NCBI RefSeq assembly: GCF_000313755.1 | Contig: NZ_AMZB01000134.1 | Span: forward strand, 62,001-126,000 | Length of the DNA stretch: 64,000 bases | Reading direction: 5' to 3' | Origin: Pseudomonas nitroreducens TX1 | Lineage (GTDB): Bacteria; Pseudomonadota; Gammaproteobacteria; Pseudomonadales; Pseudomonadaceae | Part shown: positions 33,609 through 42,617 of the stretch, one piece after another | Numbering within the stretch: position 1 is the stretch's first letter | How the letters are laid out: every line of letters starts with the position of its first letter | Program-made: the position numbers and the translations under genes | Notes under the pieces: generated by a model | What the model was told of the DNA's origin: nothing | The model's input: the letters and a program-made list of their open reading frames with translations, nothing else | Databases searched by the model: none

Positions 33609-34972
33609 GTATGTTGAGCCAGATCGGCTACAGCGGCCTGCGCGCGGCGCAGATCGCCCTGGCCACCTCCGGCCAGAACGTCGCCAACGCCAACACCCCC
33701 GGCTTCAGCCGGCTGAGCCCGGTGCTCGCCTCGCTGGCCGGCGAGGGCGGGCTGAACGTCGGCGGCGGCGTGACGGTCACCAGCATCCGCCGCATGGCCA
33801 ACGACTTCCAGAACCAGCAGCTGTGGCGCGCCACCACCGAGCAGAGCTACTACGACAGCGGCCAGCAGTACCTGTCCGCGCTGGAAGGCCTGATGGGCGG
33901 CGAAGGCTCGAGCATCAGCGTCGGCCTGGACAACTTCTTCGCCGCGCTCAGCGAGGCCACGGCCACCCCCGGCTCCGTCGCCCTGCGCCAGCAGATCGTC
34001 AACGAGACCCGGAACCTCGCCCAGCGCTTCAACGGCCTGTCCGGCAACATCGACAGCCAGTTGCGCGCCCTGCAGGAGCAGCGCGGCGCCATGGTCGGCG
34101 AGATCAACGGCCTGACCGCCAACCTCGCCGCGCTGAACAAGCAGATCGTCGAGGTCGGTTCCTCCGGCGGCGACACCACCGCGCTGCGCGACCATCGCGA
34201 GAGCCTGGTGCAGGACCTGTCCAGGTACGCCTCGATCCGCGTCAACGAAGTGGCCGACGGCTCGCTGACCGTCTCCCTCGCCAACGGGCAGCCGCTGGTG
34301 GCCGGGAACTCCGCCGGGCAACTGGCGATCAGCCGCACCGCCAGCGGCAAGCAGGAAATCGCCCTGACCTTCGCCGGTACCAGCTTCCCGCTTTCCCAGG
34401 ACGGCATGGGGGGCTCCCTTGGCGCGCTGTACGACACCGAGTACGACACCCTGCGGCCGAACCAGACCGCCCTGCACGAGATGGCCGGGCAGTTCGCGCA
34501 GATGGTCAACGACACCCTCGCCAATGGCTTCGATCTCAACGGCAACCCCGGCCAGGCGCTGCTCGGCTACAACGCCGGCAGTACCACGGCCATGCTCAGC
34601 GTGAACGGCCTCAAGCCCGAGGAGCTGGCGCTGTCGGATACCGCTGGCGAGAGCGGCAATAACAGGAACCTGCTCGACCTGCTCGAACTCAAGGGCCAGA
34701 GCATCACCGTCGGCGGCAGCCAGGTGACACTCAACGACGCCTTCGCCGGCCTGCTCGGCAAGGTCGCCAGTGCCAGCCGGCAGAACCAGGCCGACCAGAA
34801 GACCGCCACCACCGTCGCGACCCAGGCCCAGGCCCAGCGCGACAGCGTCAGCGCGGTGAGCCTGGATGAAGAGGCGGTCAACCTGATCACCTACCAGCAG
34901 GCCTACCAGGCCAACATGAAAGTCATCAGCACCGCCAAGGAGCTGTTCGACTCGATGCTCGCGGCCTTCTAA
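33605..34972 (+). CDS. flgK: hook-filament junction protein FlgK (HAP1)
   Basis: FlgK, 455 aa, is the first junction protein and a client of FlgN. The N-terminus MLSQIGYSGLRAAQIALATS precedes GQNVANANTPGFSR. The C-terminus LDEEAVNLITYQQAYQANMK is the HAP1 signature. The TTG at 33605 is favoured as start because AAGGAG lies 8 bp before it; an ATG two codons later is the alternative. It overlaps flgJ by 4 bp. Confidence 0.94.
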   Translation: MSMLSQIGYSGLRAAQIALATSGQNVANANTPGFSRLSPVLASLAGEGGLNVGGGVTVTSIRRMANDFQNQQLWRATTEQSYYDSGQQYLSALEGLMGGEGSSISVGLDNFFAALSEATATPGSVALRQQIVNETRNLAQRFNGLSGNIDSQLRALQEQRGAMVGEINGLTANLAALNKQIVEVGSSGGDTTALRDHRESLVQDLSRYASIRVNEVADGSLTVSLANGQPLVAGNSAGQLAISRTASGKQEIALTFAGTSFPLSQDGMGGSLGALYDTEYDTLRPNQTALHEMAGQFAQMVNDTLANGFDLNGNPGQALLGYNAGSTTAMLSVNGLKPEELALSDTAGESGNNRNLLDLLELKGQSITVGGSQVTLNDAFAGLLGKVASASRQNQADQKTATTVATQAQAQRDSVSAVSLDEEAVNLITYQQAYQANMKVISTAKELFDSMLAAF

Positions 34973-34994
34973 GGCCCTGGCTAAGGAAAGCACC

Positions 34995-35909
34995 ATGCGC
35001 ATTACCAACGCACAGATCACCGCGCTGATGAGCGGCTCGATGAACAGCAACTCGGCGGCGCTGGGCAGGCTGATGCAGCAGATGTCCACCGGCAAGCGCA
35101 TCCTGCAGCCCTCCGATGACCCCATCGCCAGCGTGCGCATGCTGCGCATCCAGCGCGAGGAAGCGAGCCTGGCGCAGTACCGCACCAACATCAGCAACGT
35201 CTCGGGCAACCTTTCCACCCAGGAAGCCAACCTGCAGGCCACCTCGGACTCCATGCTCAACGTGCGCGACCTGCTGCTCTGGGCGGCCAACGGCTCGAAT
35301 ACGCCCAAGGACCTCAACGCCATGGCCGGCGAGCTGGAGAGTATCGAGAAGACCATCGTCAGCTTCGTCAACGTGCGTGACGAGGAAGGCCGCTACCTGT
35401 TCGCCGGCACCCTGAGCGACACCGCGGCGGTGACCTACGAACCGCTGACCGACACCTACGTCGCCACTGGCAACGACAAATCACGCCAGGCTGCCGTGGC
35501 CAACGGCGTGCAGGTGGAAGAGAACGTCACCGCGCTGGGGATGTTCGGCAGCAACCTGGACTTTCTCAACCAGCTCCATGCCACGGTGAAGCTGCTCAAG
35601 GACCCGGCTCTGGATACCACCGACCCGGCGGTGCAGGCGCAGATCGCCGCGACCATCGACGGCCTCGACAGCGCCCACGACGGCGTACTCGGCGCCATCA
35701 CCGAGCTGGGTGGCCGGCAGAACACCCTGAGCATGCTCAACTCGAGCAATGAGGAGGTGTCGCTGGTGAACCAGAAGATCAACGGCGAGCTGTCGCAGCT
35801 GGACTATGCCGGCGCGAGCATCGACCTGAACACCTACCAGCTGGCGCTGCAGGCCACGCAGAAGACCTACCTGAAGCTCAACGACCTGTCGCTGTTCAGC
35901 CGCCTGTAA
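34995..35909 (+). CDS. flgL: hook-filament junction protein FlgL (HAP3)
   Basis: FlgL, 304 aa, is the second junction protein, flagellin-like at its ends. It begins MRITNAQITALMSGSMNSNS and has RLMQQMSTGKRILQPSDDPI. The tail ends LNTYQLALQATQKTYLKLND. It is the last classical gene of the flg operon, followed 120 bp later by the lafW-like gene. Confidence 0.94.
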   Translation: MRITNAQITALMSGSMNSNSAALGRLMQQMSTGKRILQPSDDPIASVRMLRIQREEASLAQYRTNISNVSGNLSTQEANLQATSDSMLNVRDLLLWAANGSNTPKDLNAMAGELESIEKTIVSFVNVRDEEGRYLFAGTLSDTAAVTYEPLTDTYVATGNDKSRQAAVANGVQVEENVTALGMFGSNLDFLNQLHATVKLLKDPALDTTDPAVQAQIAATIDGLDSAHDGVLGAITELGGRQNTLSMLNSSNEEVSLVNQKINGELSQLDYAGASIDLNTYQLALQATQKTYLKLNDLSLFSRL

Positions 35910-35919
35910 GTTCTTTCGT

Positions 35920-35967
35920 AGGGGCTCCGCACGGAGGTCTGGACGCCAATCGGCGGATCGCCCCTAC
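35920..35967. repeat. GTAGGGGC inverted repeat between flgL and lafW-like gene
   Basis: CGTAGGGGC at 35920-35928 pairs with GCCCCTAC at 35959-35966, with GGAGGTC and GGCGGATC elements between. It resembles the window's other TAGG-ended REP units. A second GC hairpin (CCCGGC / GCCGGG, 35986-36003) follows. Confidence 0.55.
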
Positions 35968-36029
35968 TTTTTATCCCGCTTCCGCCCGGCCCTTGCGCCG
36001 GGCCGAGGCACATCGGTGCAGAGGTCACC

Positions 36030-37076
36030 ATGAAGGTCATCAAGCAACTGCCGGCCGCTGCCGTCTTCGATCCCAGCGCCCGCCGCGACGTCATCCTGCC
36101 CTCCACGGGGGAGCGGCAGAACGCCCTGCGCAAAGGTGAGGAAAAAGGCGAGAACGCCGCACAGATGGCGCGCGGCGCGCAGAAGAGCGGCAGCTTCAAC
36201 CTGCAGCTCAACCAGCAGTTGTCCTCCATGCAATCGGCCGACAGCTACCTGGGCGACCTGCAGGACCGCCTCGGCGGCCTCAAGCTCAACCTCAGCCGCG
36301 AACTCAGCGCGCCGCAGTCCCAGGACCGCGAAGGCGTGCGCCAGGCCACCCGGCAGGTCAACGAGCTGCTGGAGCAGCGCGCCCAGCGTTCGGACGGCAG
36401 CCTCGATGCCAACTTCCGGCTGCGCCTCAACGAGCCGGTGCGCAGCCGCTTCAGCCTGGAAGGCCTGGAGTCGGTGCAGGACATCCAGCGTTCGGGCAGG
36501 GAAACCCTGCTGTTCAGCGCCGGTCGACTGCTCGCCGAACCGGCTGCGGTGGTGCTGGACGATGGCATGAGCACCGAGCAGGTGCTGCGCCGCTTCAACG
36601 CCACGCTGGGCCAGGCCGGCATCCGTGCCGAACTCGATAGCGACGGTGCGTTGAAGTTCTCGGCGCCCGAGGCTGACTGGCAGCAGCTCAAAGGCCAACT
36701 GGCGGTGCAGGGCGAGGGCAAGCTGTTCGCCAAGGGCAGGAACACCCGGCTGAAAAGCCAGGAAGAAGGGCTGCTGGCGTTCCCCACCGAGATCAGGTCC
36801 GATGCTTTCCGCGAGCAGCGCCAGTTGCTCGATTCGGTGGTCTCGGCGCTGGATCGCATCGGCGGCCTGCGTGACCAGTTGCGTCACCGCCAGGACGACA
36901 TCCGCGATTTCCTCGACCGGCATGCCAGCGAGGACGAGCGCGAATGGGCGCACACCTTCGCTGCCTCGATGCTCGATCGTATGGGGCGCAGTGCCACGCA
37001 TTACAGCGCAGCGGCGCAGACGGTGGTGGCGCAGGCCAATCTCAGCCGCTTTGCCGTGGTGAGACTGCTGGCGTGA
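36030..37076 (+). CDS. LafW-like flagellar accessory protein
   Basis: Unrecognised by motif: 348 aa, no signal peptide, no transmembrane helix, mostly charged helix. It starts MKVIKQLPAAAVFDPSARRD. Helical regions cover about 50-120 (NLQLNQQLSSMQSADSYLGD) and the C-terminal 100 residues, flanking a mixed alpha/beta part (about 150-230). It is the last gene before a strong terminator, in the flgK-flgL-X position where E. coli Flag-2 encodes LafW, described as a putative hook-associated protein. I infer an exported or hook-junction role from that position only. Confidence 0.68.
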   Translation: MKVIKQLPAAAVFDPSARRDVILPSTGERQNALRKGEEKGENAAQMARGAQKSGSFNLQLNQQLSSMQSADSYLGDLQDRLGGLKLNLSRELSAPQSQDREGVRQATRQVNELLEQRAQRSDGSLDANFRLRLNEPVRSRFSLEGLESVQDIQRSGRETLLFSAGRLLAEPAAVVLDDGMSTEQVLRRFNATLGQAGIRAELDSDGALKFSAPEADWQQLKGQLAVQGEGKLFAKGRNTRLKSQEEGLLAFPTEIRSDAFREQRQLLDSVVSALDRIGGLRDQLRHRQDDIRDFLDRHASEDEREWAHTFAASMLDRMGRSATHYSAAAQTVVAQANLSRFAVVRLLA

Positions 37077-37091
37077 TTCGCGTGGGTCTTT

Positions 37092-37170
37092 CGTAGGGCG
37101 GATAACGCGCCAGCGTTATCCGCCGCGAACATGCCGGCGGATAACCTGTTCCAGGTTATGCGCCCTACGA
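37092..37170. repeat. paired GTAGGGCG palindromes 3' of the lafW-like gene
   Basis: GTAGGGCGGATAACGCGCCA followed by GCGTTATCCGCC, then GCGGATAACCTGTTCCAGGT followed by TATGCGCCCTAC. Each half is a hairpin and together they form a larger inverted unit with TAGGGC ends. Related to the unit at 25132-25165. Confidence 0.75.
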
Positions 37171-37217
37171 TCCTCGGCGGCTTTTCGCAGGGCGCACGGC
37201 ACCTTCTTCAAGACAAC

Positions 37218-37249
37218 AAAAAAAGGCGGAGCCCAGCTCCGCCTTTTTT
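37218..37249. terminator. bidirectional rho-independent terminator
   Basis: Stem GGCGGAGC / GCTCCGCC with loop CCA, preceded by a run of A and followed by six T. It ends the flagellar operon on the plus strand and the mdtJI-like pair on the minus strand. Confidence 0.9.
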
Positions 37250-37265
37250 CATTTCACTTACGCAA

Positions 37266-37595
37266 TCACGCCAGCTTCAGCAGGCCCATGCCCAGCACCA
37301 GCATCGCCAGGCCGACCCAGCCGCGCCACACCAGGCGCTGGCCGAACAGGGCCCAGCCCATGGCGACGGTGGCGAGGATGCCGAAGCCGCCCCAGATGGC
37401 GTAGGCCACCGACAGTTCGATGCCGCGTACCGCCTGCGCCAGCGCGGTGAACGCGCCCAGTACGCAGAGGATCGAGGCCACGCCGATCAGGCGCTTGCGA
37501 AAGCCGTCGGAATACTTCAGCAGCAGGTTGGCGATCACTTCCAGGACGATGGCCAGGCCCAGCCAGGCCATCGGAATCAGGTCATGGTTCAGCAT
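37266..37595 (-). CDS. mdtI: SMR family efflux subunit, MdtI-like
   Basis: Small multidrug resistance protein, 109 aa, four transmembrane helices. The conserved TM1 Glu is in [20 protein letters not shown], and the TM3 signature is [23 protein letters not shown] proteins encoded as overlapping unequal pairs usually form heterodimers, and MdtJI exports spermidine in E. coli. It overlaps the partner gene by 7 bp. The substrate here could equally be another cation. Confidence 0.85.
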   Translation of the reverse strand: MLNHDLIPMAWLGLAIVLEVIANLLLKYSDGFRKRLIGVASILCVLGAFTALAQAVRGIELSVAYAIWGGFGILATVAMGWALFGQRLVWRGWVGLAMLVLGMGLLKLA

Positions 37596-37948
37596 GTGAC
37601 AGCCTCCATGTTCTCCTCACGCTTCCCAGTGCGGGTACCGGATTTCACCAGCAGGATGCCGGCGATCATCACGGCCAGGCCCAGGGCCTTGTCCAGGCTC
37701 AGGTGCTCGCCGAGGAAGAAGGCGCTGACCAGGGTGATCAGCACGATGCCGATGCCTTCCCACAGGGCGTAGGCCACGCCGACCGGCACGCGCTTGATGG
37801 CCAGCGACAGGAAGTAGTACGACAGGCCGATCATCACGTACATCAGCAGCAGCCCGGCGACCGGGAACAATGTGTGGGTGAATTTCATCGAGGTGGTGCC
37901 AACGACTTCGAAGCCGATGGCGGCTAGCAGATAGATCCAGGAACGCAT
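37589..37948 (-). CDS. mdtJ: SMR family efflux subunit, MdtJ-like
   Basis: Partner SMR subunit, 119 aa from the ATG at 37948. The TM1 Glu is in [20 protein letters not shown], and TM3 reads [20 protein letters not shown] with an extra Glu characteristic of MdtJ. The frame could extend to a TTG at 38044, but that stretch is Arg/Pro/Asn-rich and unlike an SMR N-terminus. It is the first gene of the pair and is preceded by a long leader. Confidence 0.85.
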   Translation of the reverse strand: MRSWIYLLAAIGFEVVGTTSMKFTHTLFPVAGLLLMYVMIGLSYYFLSLAIKRVPVGVAYALWEGIGIVLITLVSAFFLGEHLSLDKALGLAVMIAGILLVKSGTRTGKREENMEAVTC

Positions 37949-38420
37949 GGTAAAGCCCTCCCTCGGGCAGCCGCGCGCAGTCTCGCTAAGAGCATCCTTG
38001 CGGCGGTTTCGGTTCGGGTTCGGTGGCGCCGACTCGGGCGGCAATCACAGTTGAGTGTTGGCCGCGCTTGGCGCCACGCTCAGGTAGCAGCCGAAGGGAG
38101 GAACTAGAGGTCGCCGGTCCAGTGACGCTCACGCGAAACCAGGCGGGAAGTGGGGAGAGGTAGAGCCTTTATGTTCAACATAATGAACACATTGTGCCAA
38201 TTTTCCGCTTAGCTGGCAAATCGGCTGCCTTGATTCAAGTCATGGATGCCCATGAACAGGCACCTGGGAAGCATGCTGGACCCCGCGCGTCATCAAGGTT
38301 GTGCAATATTCTGTTCACTCTGTTCTGCCTGCGACAGCACGCCACACTCATGACCTGCGCCAGTTCGTTCCGGTGCCGGTCCTGCTAGCATCCAGCATCG
38401 TTATCCCGTCGGAGACTGTG
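37949..38420. other. divergent intergenic region mdtJ / sulP
   Basis: 472 bp. The half next to mdtJ is GC-rich with several short inverted repeats and may form a structured leader. I could not match it to the guanidine-I or guanidine-II riboswitch consensus. The half near 38165-38240 is AT-rich and carries overlapping palindromes. No credible gene is seen. Confidence 0.5.
38169..38189. promoter_or_regulatory. overlapping palindromic operator candidate
   Basis: TTATGTT-C-AACATAA (38169-38183) overlaps TGTTCA-N6-TGAACA (38172-38189), two perfect-arm palindromes sharing bases, in the AT-rich part of the divergent mdtJ/sulP region. Typical of a homodimeric regulator site; the regulator is unknown. 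Confidence 0.5.
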
Positions 38421-40058
38421 ATGATCGCCCTGCGAGAAGCCTGGAAGGCCGGACTCTTCGGCCGTGAGCATTGGACGCGCAACCTGGTGGCAGGCGTCAT
38501 AGTCGGGGTGGTTGCGCTACCGCTGGCCATGGCCTTCGCCATCGCCAGCGGGGTGAAGCCCGAGCAGGGCATCTACACGGCGATCTTCGCCGGTGCCCTG
38601 GTCTCGCTGCTGGGCGGCAGCCGCGTGCAGATCGCCGGGCCCACCGGTGCCTTCATCGTCATCCTTGCCGGCGTTACCGCGAAATACGGTGTGGACGGCC
38701 TGCAGATCGCCACGCTGATGGCTGGCGGGATCCTCGTGCTGCTGGGCGTCAGCCGCCTGGGCAGTATCATCCGCTTCATCCCCTCGCCGGTGATCGTCGG
38801 CTTCACCGCCGGGATCGGGGTAATTATCTGGGTCGGCCAGTGGAAGGACTTCTTCGGCCTGCCGGCGGTGACCGGCGAGCACTTCCACCAGAAACTCTGG
38901 CATCTGATCCAGGCGCTGCCACACCTGCACCTGGCGACGACGCTGCTGGCGCTGCTGAGCCTGGCGCTGGTGCTGTTCACCCCACGTATCGCCGCGCTGC
39001 GCCGGGTTCCCGGCCCGCTGGTGGCGATGGTGGTGGTCACGGCCATCCAGTCGCTGTTCCATTTCGACGGCGTGGCCACCATTGGCAGCGCCTTCGGCGG
39101 CATCCCACAGGGGCTGCCCAGCTTCAGCCTGCCGGAAGTGACCCTGCCGCGCATACTCGAACTGATCGGCCCGGCCTTCGCCATCGCCATGCTCGGCGCC
39201 ATCGAGTCGCTGCTTTCGGCGGTGGTCGCCGACGGCATGGCCGGCACCCGCCATGACTCCAACCAGGAACTGATCGGCCAGGGCATCGCCAACCTGGTCA
39301 CCCCGCTGTTCGGCGGCTTCGCCGCCACCGGCGCCATCGCCCGCACAGCGACCAACATCCGCAACGGCGGCAATAGCCCACTGGCCGGCGTCACCCATGC
39401 CGCGACCCTGGTGTTGATCCTGCTGTTCCTCGCGCCGCTGGCGTCGAACATTCCGCTCTGTGCGCTGGCGGCGATCCTCTTCGTGGTGGCCTGGAACATG
39501 AGCGAGGCGCGGCACTTCCTGTTCATGCTCAAGCGCGCGCCGCGCGCGGACGTGGCCATCCTGCTGGTGACCTTCCTGCTCACGGTGTTCAGCGACCTGG
39601 TGATCGCGGTGAACATCGGTGTGATCCTTGCCATGCTGCACTTCCTGCGGCGCATGGCGTCCTCGGTGGACGTGCATGCCGACGAAGGCCCGGAGCTGGA
39701 AGTGGAGCTGCGCGGCCGCGGCCTCGGCGAGCTGCCGCCCGGCGTGCTGGTCTACAGCATCGAAGGGCCGCTGTTCTTCGGCGCGGCGGAAACCTTCGAG
39801 CGCGCGTTGGCCAAGACCCACACCGACCCGAAGGTGCTGATCATCCGCCTGCGCCATGTGCCGTTCATGGACATCACCGGCCTGCAGACGCTGCAGGAAG
39901 TGATCGAACAACTGCATCGGCGGGGCATCGAGGTGCGCCTGTGCGAGGCCAATGCCCGGGTGCTGGGCAAGCTGCGCAAGGCGGGGGTTCTGGGGGATAT
40001 CGGGACGGGGTATCACGCCGACTTTTCGGCGGCGCTGGGGGCGAGTGTCGTGTCCTGA
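38421..40058 (+). CDS. SulP family anion transporter with STAS domain
   Basis: SulP-type inner-membrane transporter, 545 aa from the ATG at 38421, which has GGAG 7 bp before it. The frame can be extended to 38301 without support. About 10-12 hydrophobic helices are visible. The family phrase near the first helices is VVALPLAMAFAIASGVKPEQ, and the second signature VQIAGPTGAFIVILAG. A C-terminal STAS domain covers about 445-545 (LIIRLRHVPFMDITGLQTLQ). The substrate could be sulfate, bicarbonate or another anion. The sulfonate locus next door makes sulfate plausible but does not prove it. Confidence 0.88.
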   Translation: MIALREAWKAGLFGREHWTRNLVAGVIVGVVALPLAMAFAIASGVKPEQGIYTAIFAGALVSLLGGSRVQIAGPTGAFIVILAGVTAKYGVDGLQIATLMAGGILVLLGVSRLGSIIRFIPSPVIVGFTAGIGVIIWVGQWKDFFGLPAVTGEHFHQKLWHLIQALPHLHLATTLLALLSLALVLFTPRIAALRRVPGPLVAMVVVTAIQSLFHFDGVATIGSAFGGIPQGLPSFSLPEVTLPRILELIGPAFAIAMLGAIESLLSAVVADGMAGTRHDSNQELIGQGIANLVTPLFGGFAATGAIARTATNIRNGGNSPLAGVTHAATLVLILLFLAPLASNIPLCALAAILFVVAWNMSEARHFLFMLKRAPRADVAILLVTFLLTVFSDLVIAVNIGVILAMLHFLRRMASSVDVHADEGPELEVELRGRGLGELPPGVLVYSIEGPLFFGAAETFERALAKTHTDPKVLIIRLRHVPFMDITGLQTLQEVIEQLHRRGIEVRLCEANARVLGKLRKAGVLGDIGTGYHADFSAALGASVVS

Positions 40059-40085
40059 TCGAGCTGGTGGGGAGCGTGGGCGAGC

Positions 40086-40229
40086 ACCCTCTCCCCAGCC
40101 CTCTCCCTGAAGGAAGGGGGAGCCGTCCTCTGCATCGTTACATATCGGCGTCAGTCGGCGAGAGTAGTTGTGTCCGTGCATGCCGGCCGGTCCCCTCTCC
40201 CTTCAGGGAGAGGGTTAGGGAGAGGGCAA
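40086..40229. repeat. two CCCTCTCCC-family palindromes between sulP and the ABC operon end
   Basis: The first copy (40086-40124) is degenerate on its right arm. The second (40191-40229) reads CCCTCTCCCTTCAGGGAGAG then GGTTAGGGAGAGGGC. A truncated GTAGGAGCGGACTTCGTC REP end follows at 40256-40272. They lie where the sulP and ABC operons converge, and no other terminator is seen. Confidence 0.7.
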
Positions 40230-40276
40230 GTTCCGCTGAGAAATTACATACGGCGTAGGAGCGGACTTCGTCAGGT

Positions 40277-41086
40277 TCATCCCTGCATCAGCTCCGCCAG
40301 CAGTTCATCCTTCAATTTCGCCAGCAGCACGTGGCCACGCTCGCGCGGATGCGGCAGGTCCACCCGCACCTCATGGCGGATCCGCCCCGGCCGCGCGTCC
40401 ATCACCACCACTCGGTCGCCCAGGTACAGCGCCTCTTCCACGTCGTGGGTGACCATGATCATGGTGCTGCGCTGCTGCACCCAGATGCGCTGCAGCTCGT
40501 GCTGCAGTCGCACGCGGGTGAGGGCGTCGAGGGCGCCGAAGGGTTCGTCCAGCAGCAGCACCTTGGGCCGGGTGATCAGCGCGCGGGCGATGGCGGCGCG
40601 CTGCGCCATGCCGCCGGACAACTGGTGCGGATAGGCCTGCTCGAAGCCGGTCAGGCCCACCAGCTCCAGGTGGTCGGCGACCCGCTCGCGCTTCTCGGCG
40701 CGGCTGAGCTTCTGCTGCTTCAACGCCAGGGCGACGTTTTCTTCCACGGTCTTCCAGGGGAACAGGCGGTGGTCCTGGAATACGATGCCGCGCGCAAGGC
40801 TGGTGCCAGTGACCGCCTTGCCGTCGAGCAGGATGCGCCCGCTGTAGTCGTTCTCCAGGCCGACGATCAGCCGTAGCAGCGAGGATTTGCCGCAGCCGCT
40901 GGCGCCGACGATGCTGACGAATTCGCCGGGACGTACGTCGAGGGAAATGTTCTCCAGCACCGGCAGGCTGCGCCCGTCGATGGCGTAGGCCTTGCTCAGG
41001 CCCTGGATGGCCAGCGCGCCGGGTTGCGCCTGCTGGGCCGGCAGGATGGCGGGGTCGAGGATCGCGTTCATGGTCTGGGCACTCAT
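40277..41086 (-). CDS. ABC transporter ATPase, sulfonate/taurine type (SsuB-like)
   Basis: Nucleotide-binding subunit, 269 aa. Walker A is GASGCGKSS, the Q loop VFQDHRLFPWKTVEENV, the signature LSGGMAQR, Walker B VLLLDEPFGALD, and the switch His is in VTHDVEEAL. The layout matches SsuB/TauB/NitT-type importers. It is the last gene of a seven-gene minus-strand operon and would energise the two permeases encoded just upstream. Confidence 0.9.
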   Translation of the reverse strand: MSAQTMNAILDPAILPAQQAQPGALAIQGLSKAYAIDGRSLPVLENISLDVRPGEFVSIVGASGCGKSSLLRLIVGLENDYSGRILLDGKAVTGTSLARGIVFQDHRLFPWKTVEENVALALKQQKLSRAEKRERVADHLELVGLTGFEQAYPHQLSGGMAQRAAIARALITRPKVLLLDEPFGALDALTRVRLQHELQRIWVQQRSTMIMVTHDVEEALYLGDRVVVMDARPGRIRHEVRVDLPHPRERGHVLLAKLKDELLAELMQG

Positions 41087-41097
41087 GGCAATAAGGG

Positions 41098-41859
41098 TCA
41101 GCGCAGGTTGCGCCAGCGCAGCAGGTGGCGCGCGGCACGGGCGAACAGCTGGTTCATGGCGTAGCCGAGCAGGCCGATACTGAGCACGCCGATCACCACG
41201 ATCTCCATGCGCGAGCCGGTCTCGGCGTTCATCATCAGGTTGCCCAGGCCCATGCCGGTGGAGAGGAACAGCTCGCAGCCCACCGAACTGACCCAGGCGA
41301 AGGCCAGTGCGTGCAGCACGCCGTTGCTCAGGCTGGGTAGCGCGCCGGGCAGCAGCACTTCGCGGAACTGCTGCCAGGGGCCGAAGGCGTACAGGCAGCC
41401 AACTTCGCGGTAGCGCTTTTCCACGTCGCGGAAGCCCTCGAAGGCATTCAACGTCATCGGATAGAAGGCCGCCAGGCTGACGATCAGCACCTTGGACGCC
41501 TCACCGCTGCCGAACCACAGGGCGATCAGCGGGATCAGGCCGAGGATCGGCACCTGGCGGATGGTGTGATACAGCGGCGCGAACAGTCGCTCCAGCGGTC
41601 GCGACAGCGCCATGCCGGCGCCCAGCGCGAAGCCGGCGAGCACGCCGATCAGCAGGCCGAGGCAGGTACGTTGCAGGCTGGCGGCGACACTCAGCCACAG
41701 CTCGCCGGTTTGGATCAGCTCGACGAAGCCGGCGCCGATGCGCTCCAGCGGCACGAAGGCATAGGCGGCGCTGGCGCCCTGTTGCGACTGCCAGTGCCAG
41801 GCGGCGATCAGCAGCACCGGCAGCACCAGGCCACGCAGTGATTTGAAATAGCGAGTCAT
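41098..41859 (-). CDS. ABC transporter permease, sulfonate type (SsuC-like), first copy
   Basis: Permease of 253 aa with about six transmembrane helices and the BPD_transp_1 EAA loop EVLLPGALPSLSNGVLHALA. The phrase GLLIGVLAGFALGAGMALSR is typical of SsuC/TauC. It overlaps the upstream permease gene by 4 bp. Two different permeases plus one ATPase suggest a heterodimeric channel. Confidence 0.88.
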   Translation of the reverse strand: MTRYFKSLRGLVLPVLLIAAWHWQSQQGASAAYAFVPLERIGAGFVELIQTGELWLSVAASLQRTCLGLLIGVLAGFALGAGMALSRPLERLFAPLYHTIRQVPILGLIPLIALWFGSGEASKVLIVSLAAFYPMTLNAFEGFRDVEKRYREVGCLYAFGPWQQFREVLLPGALPSLSNGVLHALAFAWVSSVGCELFLSTGMGLGNLMMNAETGSRMEIVVIGVLSIGLLGYAMNQLFARAARHLLRWRNLR

Positions 41860-42617
41860 GGCGTCGGTCTCCAGCGCAGCAGGCGCTTTTCCAGCAGGCG
41901 GAAGGCGAAGTCGAGGACGAAGCCGATGGCCCCGGTGACCACCACGCCGACCATCACGATGTCGATACGCAACATCTGCCGGCTCAGCTCGATCATCTGC
42001 CCCAGGCCGCTGTCGGCGGCGAGCAGTTCGGCCGCCACCAGCACCATCCAGGCGCGGCTCAGGCTGATGCGCAGGCCGGTGACGATGGGCGGCGCGGCGG
42101 CGGGGAAGGCGACATCGCGCAGCAGGCTCCAGAGCGGCAGGCGGTACACGCTGGCGACCTCGAAGTAGCCGCGCGGGATGCCCTTCACGCCCTCGCTGGC
42201 GGCCAGCGCCACGGGGAAGAAGGCGGCCTTGGTGACGATGAGGATCTTGAAGGTTTCCTCCACACCGAAGAACAGGATGAACATCGGGATCAGCGCGATC
42301 GACGGCACCTGGCGCAGCGTGTGGAACAGCGGCGCGCAGTAGATCTCCACGGTTTTCGATAGCGCCATGGTGGTACCAAAGAGCAGGCCGCCCAGCGCGC
42401 CGATGGAGAAACCGATCGCCAGGCGCGACAGGCTGTTCGCTACGTGTTCGCGCAGCTCGCCGCTGGCCAGCAGGTCCTTGAAGCTGGCCCAGACTTCCGC
42501 CGGCGGCACCAGCAGCTGCGGCGGGAACCAGCCGGCGCGCGCGGCGACGAACCAGGCCAGCAACAGGAGCAGCGGCGAGGCGAACCAGCTCAGACGATCA
42601 AAGGTGTGGTTGAGCAT
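41856..42617 (-). CDS. ABC transporter permease, sulfonate type (SsuC-like), second copy
   Basis: Permease of 253 aa, paralogous to its neighbour. It has LAIGFSIGALGGLLFGTTMA and the EAA-type loop RDVAFPAAAPPIVTGLRISL followed by SRAWMVLVAAELLAADSGLG. About six transmembrane segments. It directly abuts the MFS gene upstream and overlaps the next permease gene. Confidence 0.88.
   Translation of the reverse strand: MLNHTFDRLSWFASPLLLLLAWFVAARAGWFPPQLLVPPAEVWASFKDLLASGELREHVANSLSRLAIGFSIGALGGLLFGTTMALSKTVEIYCAPLFHTLRQVPSIALIPMFILFFGVEETFKILIVTKAAFFPVALAASEGVKGIPRGYFEVASVYRLPLWSLLRDVAFPAAAPPIVTGLRISLSRAWMVLVAAELLAADSGLGQMIELSRQMLRIDIVMVGVVVTGAIGFVLDFAFRLLEKRLLRWRPTP

Noticed and set aside
37949-38160. 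Guanidine-I (ykkC) or guanidine-II (mini-ykkC) riboswitch
   Set aside because: Expected because of the SMR pair, but neither the ykkC core sequences nor two ACGR-loop hairpins can be found. Kept only as an unexplained leader.
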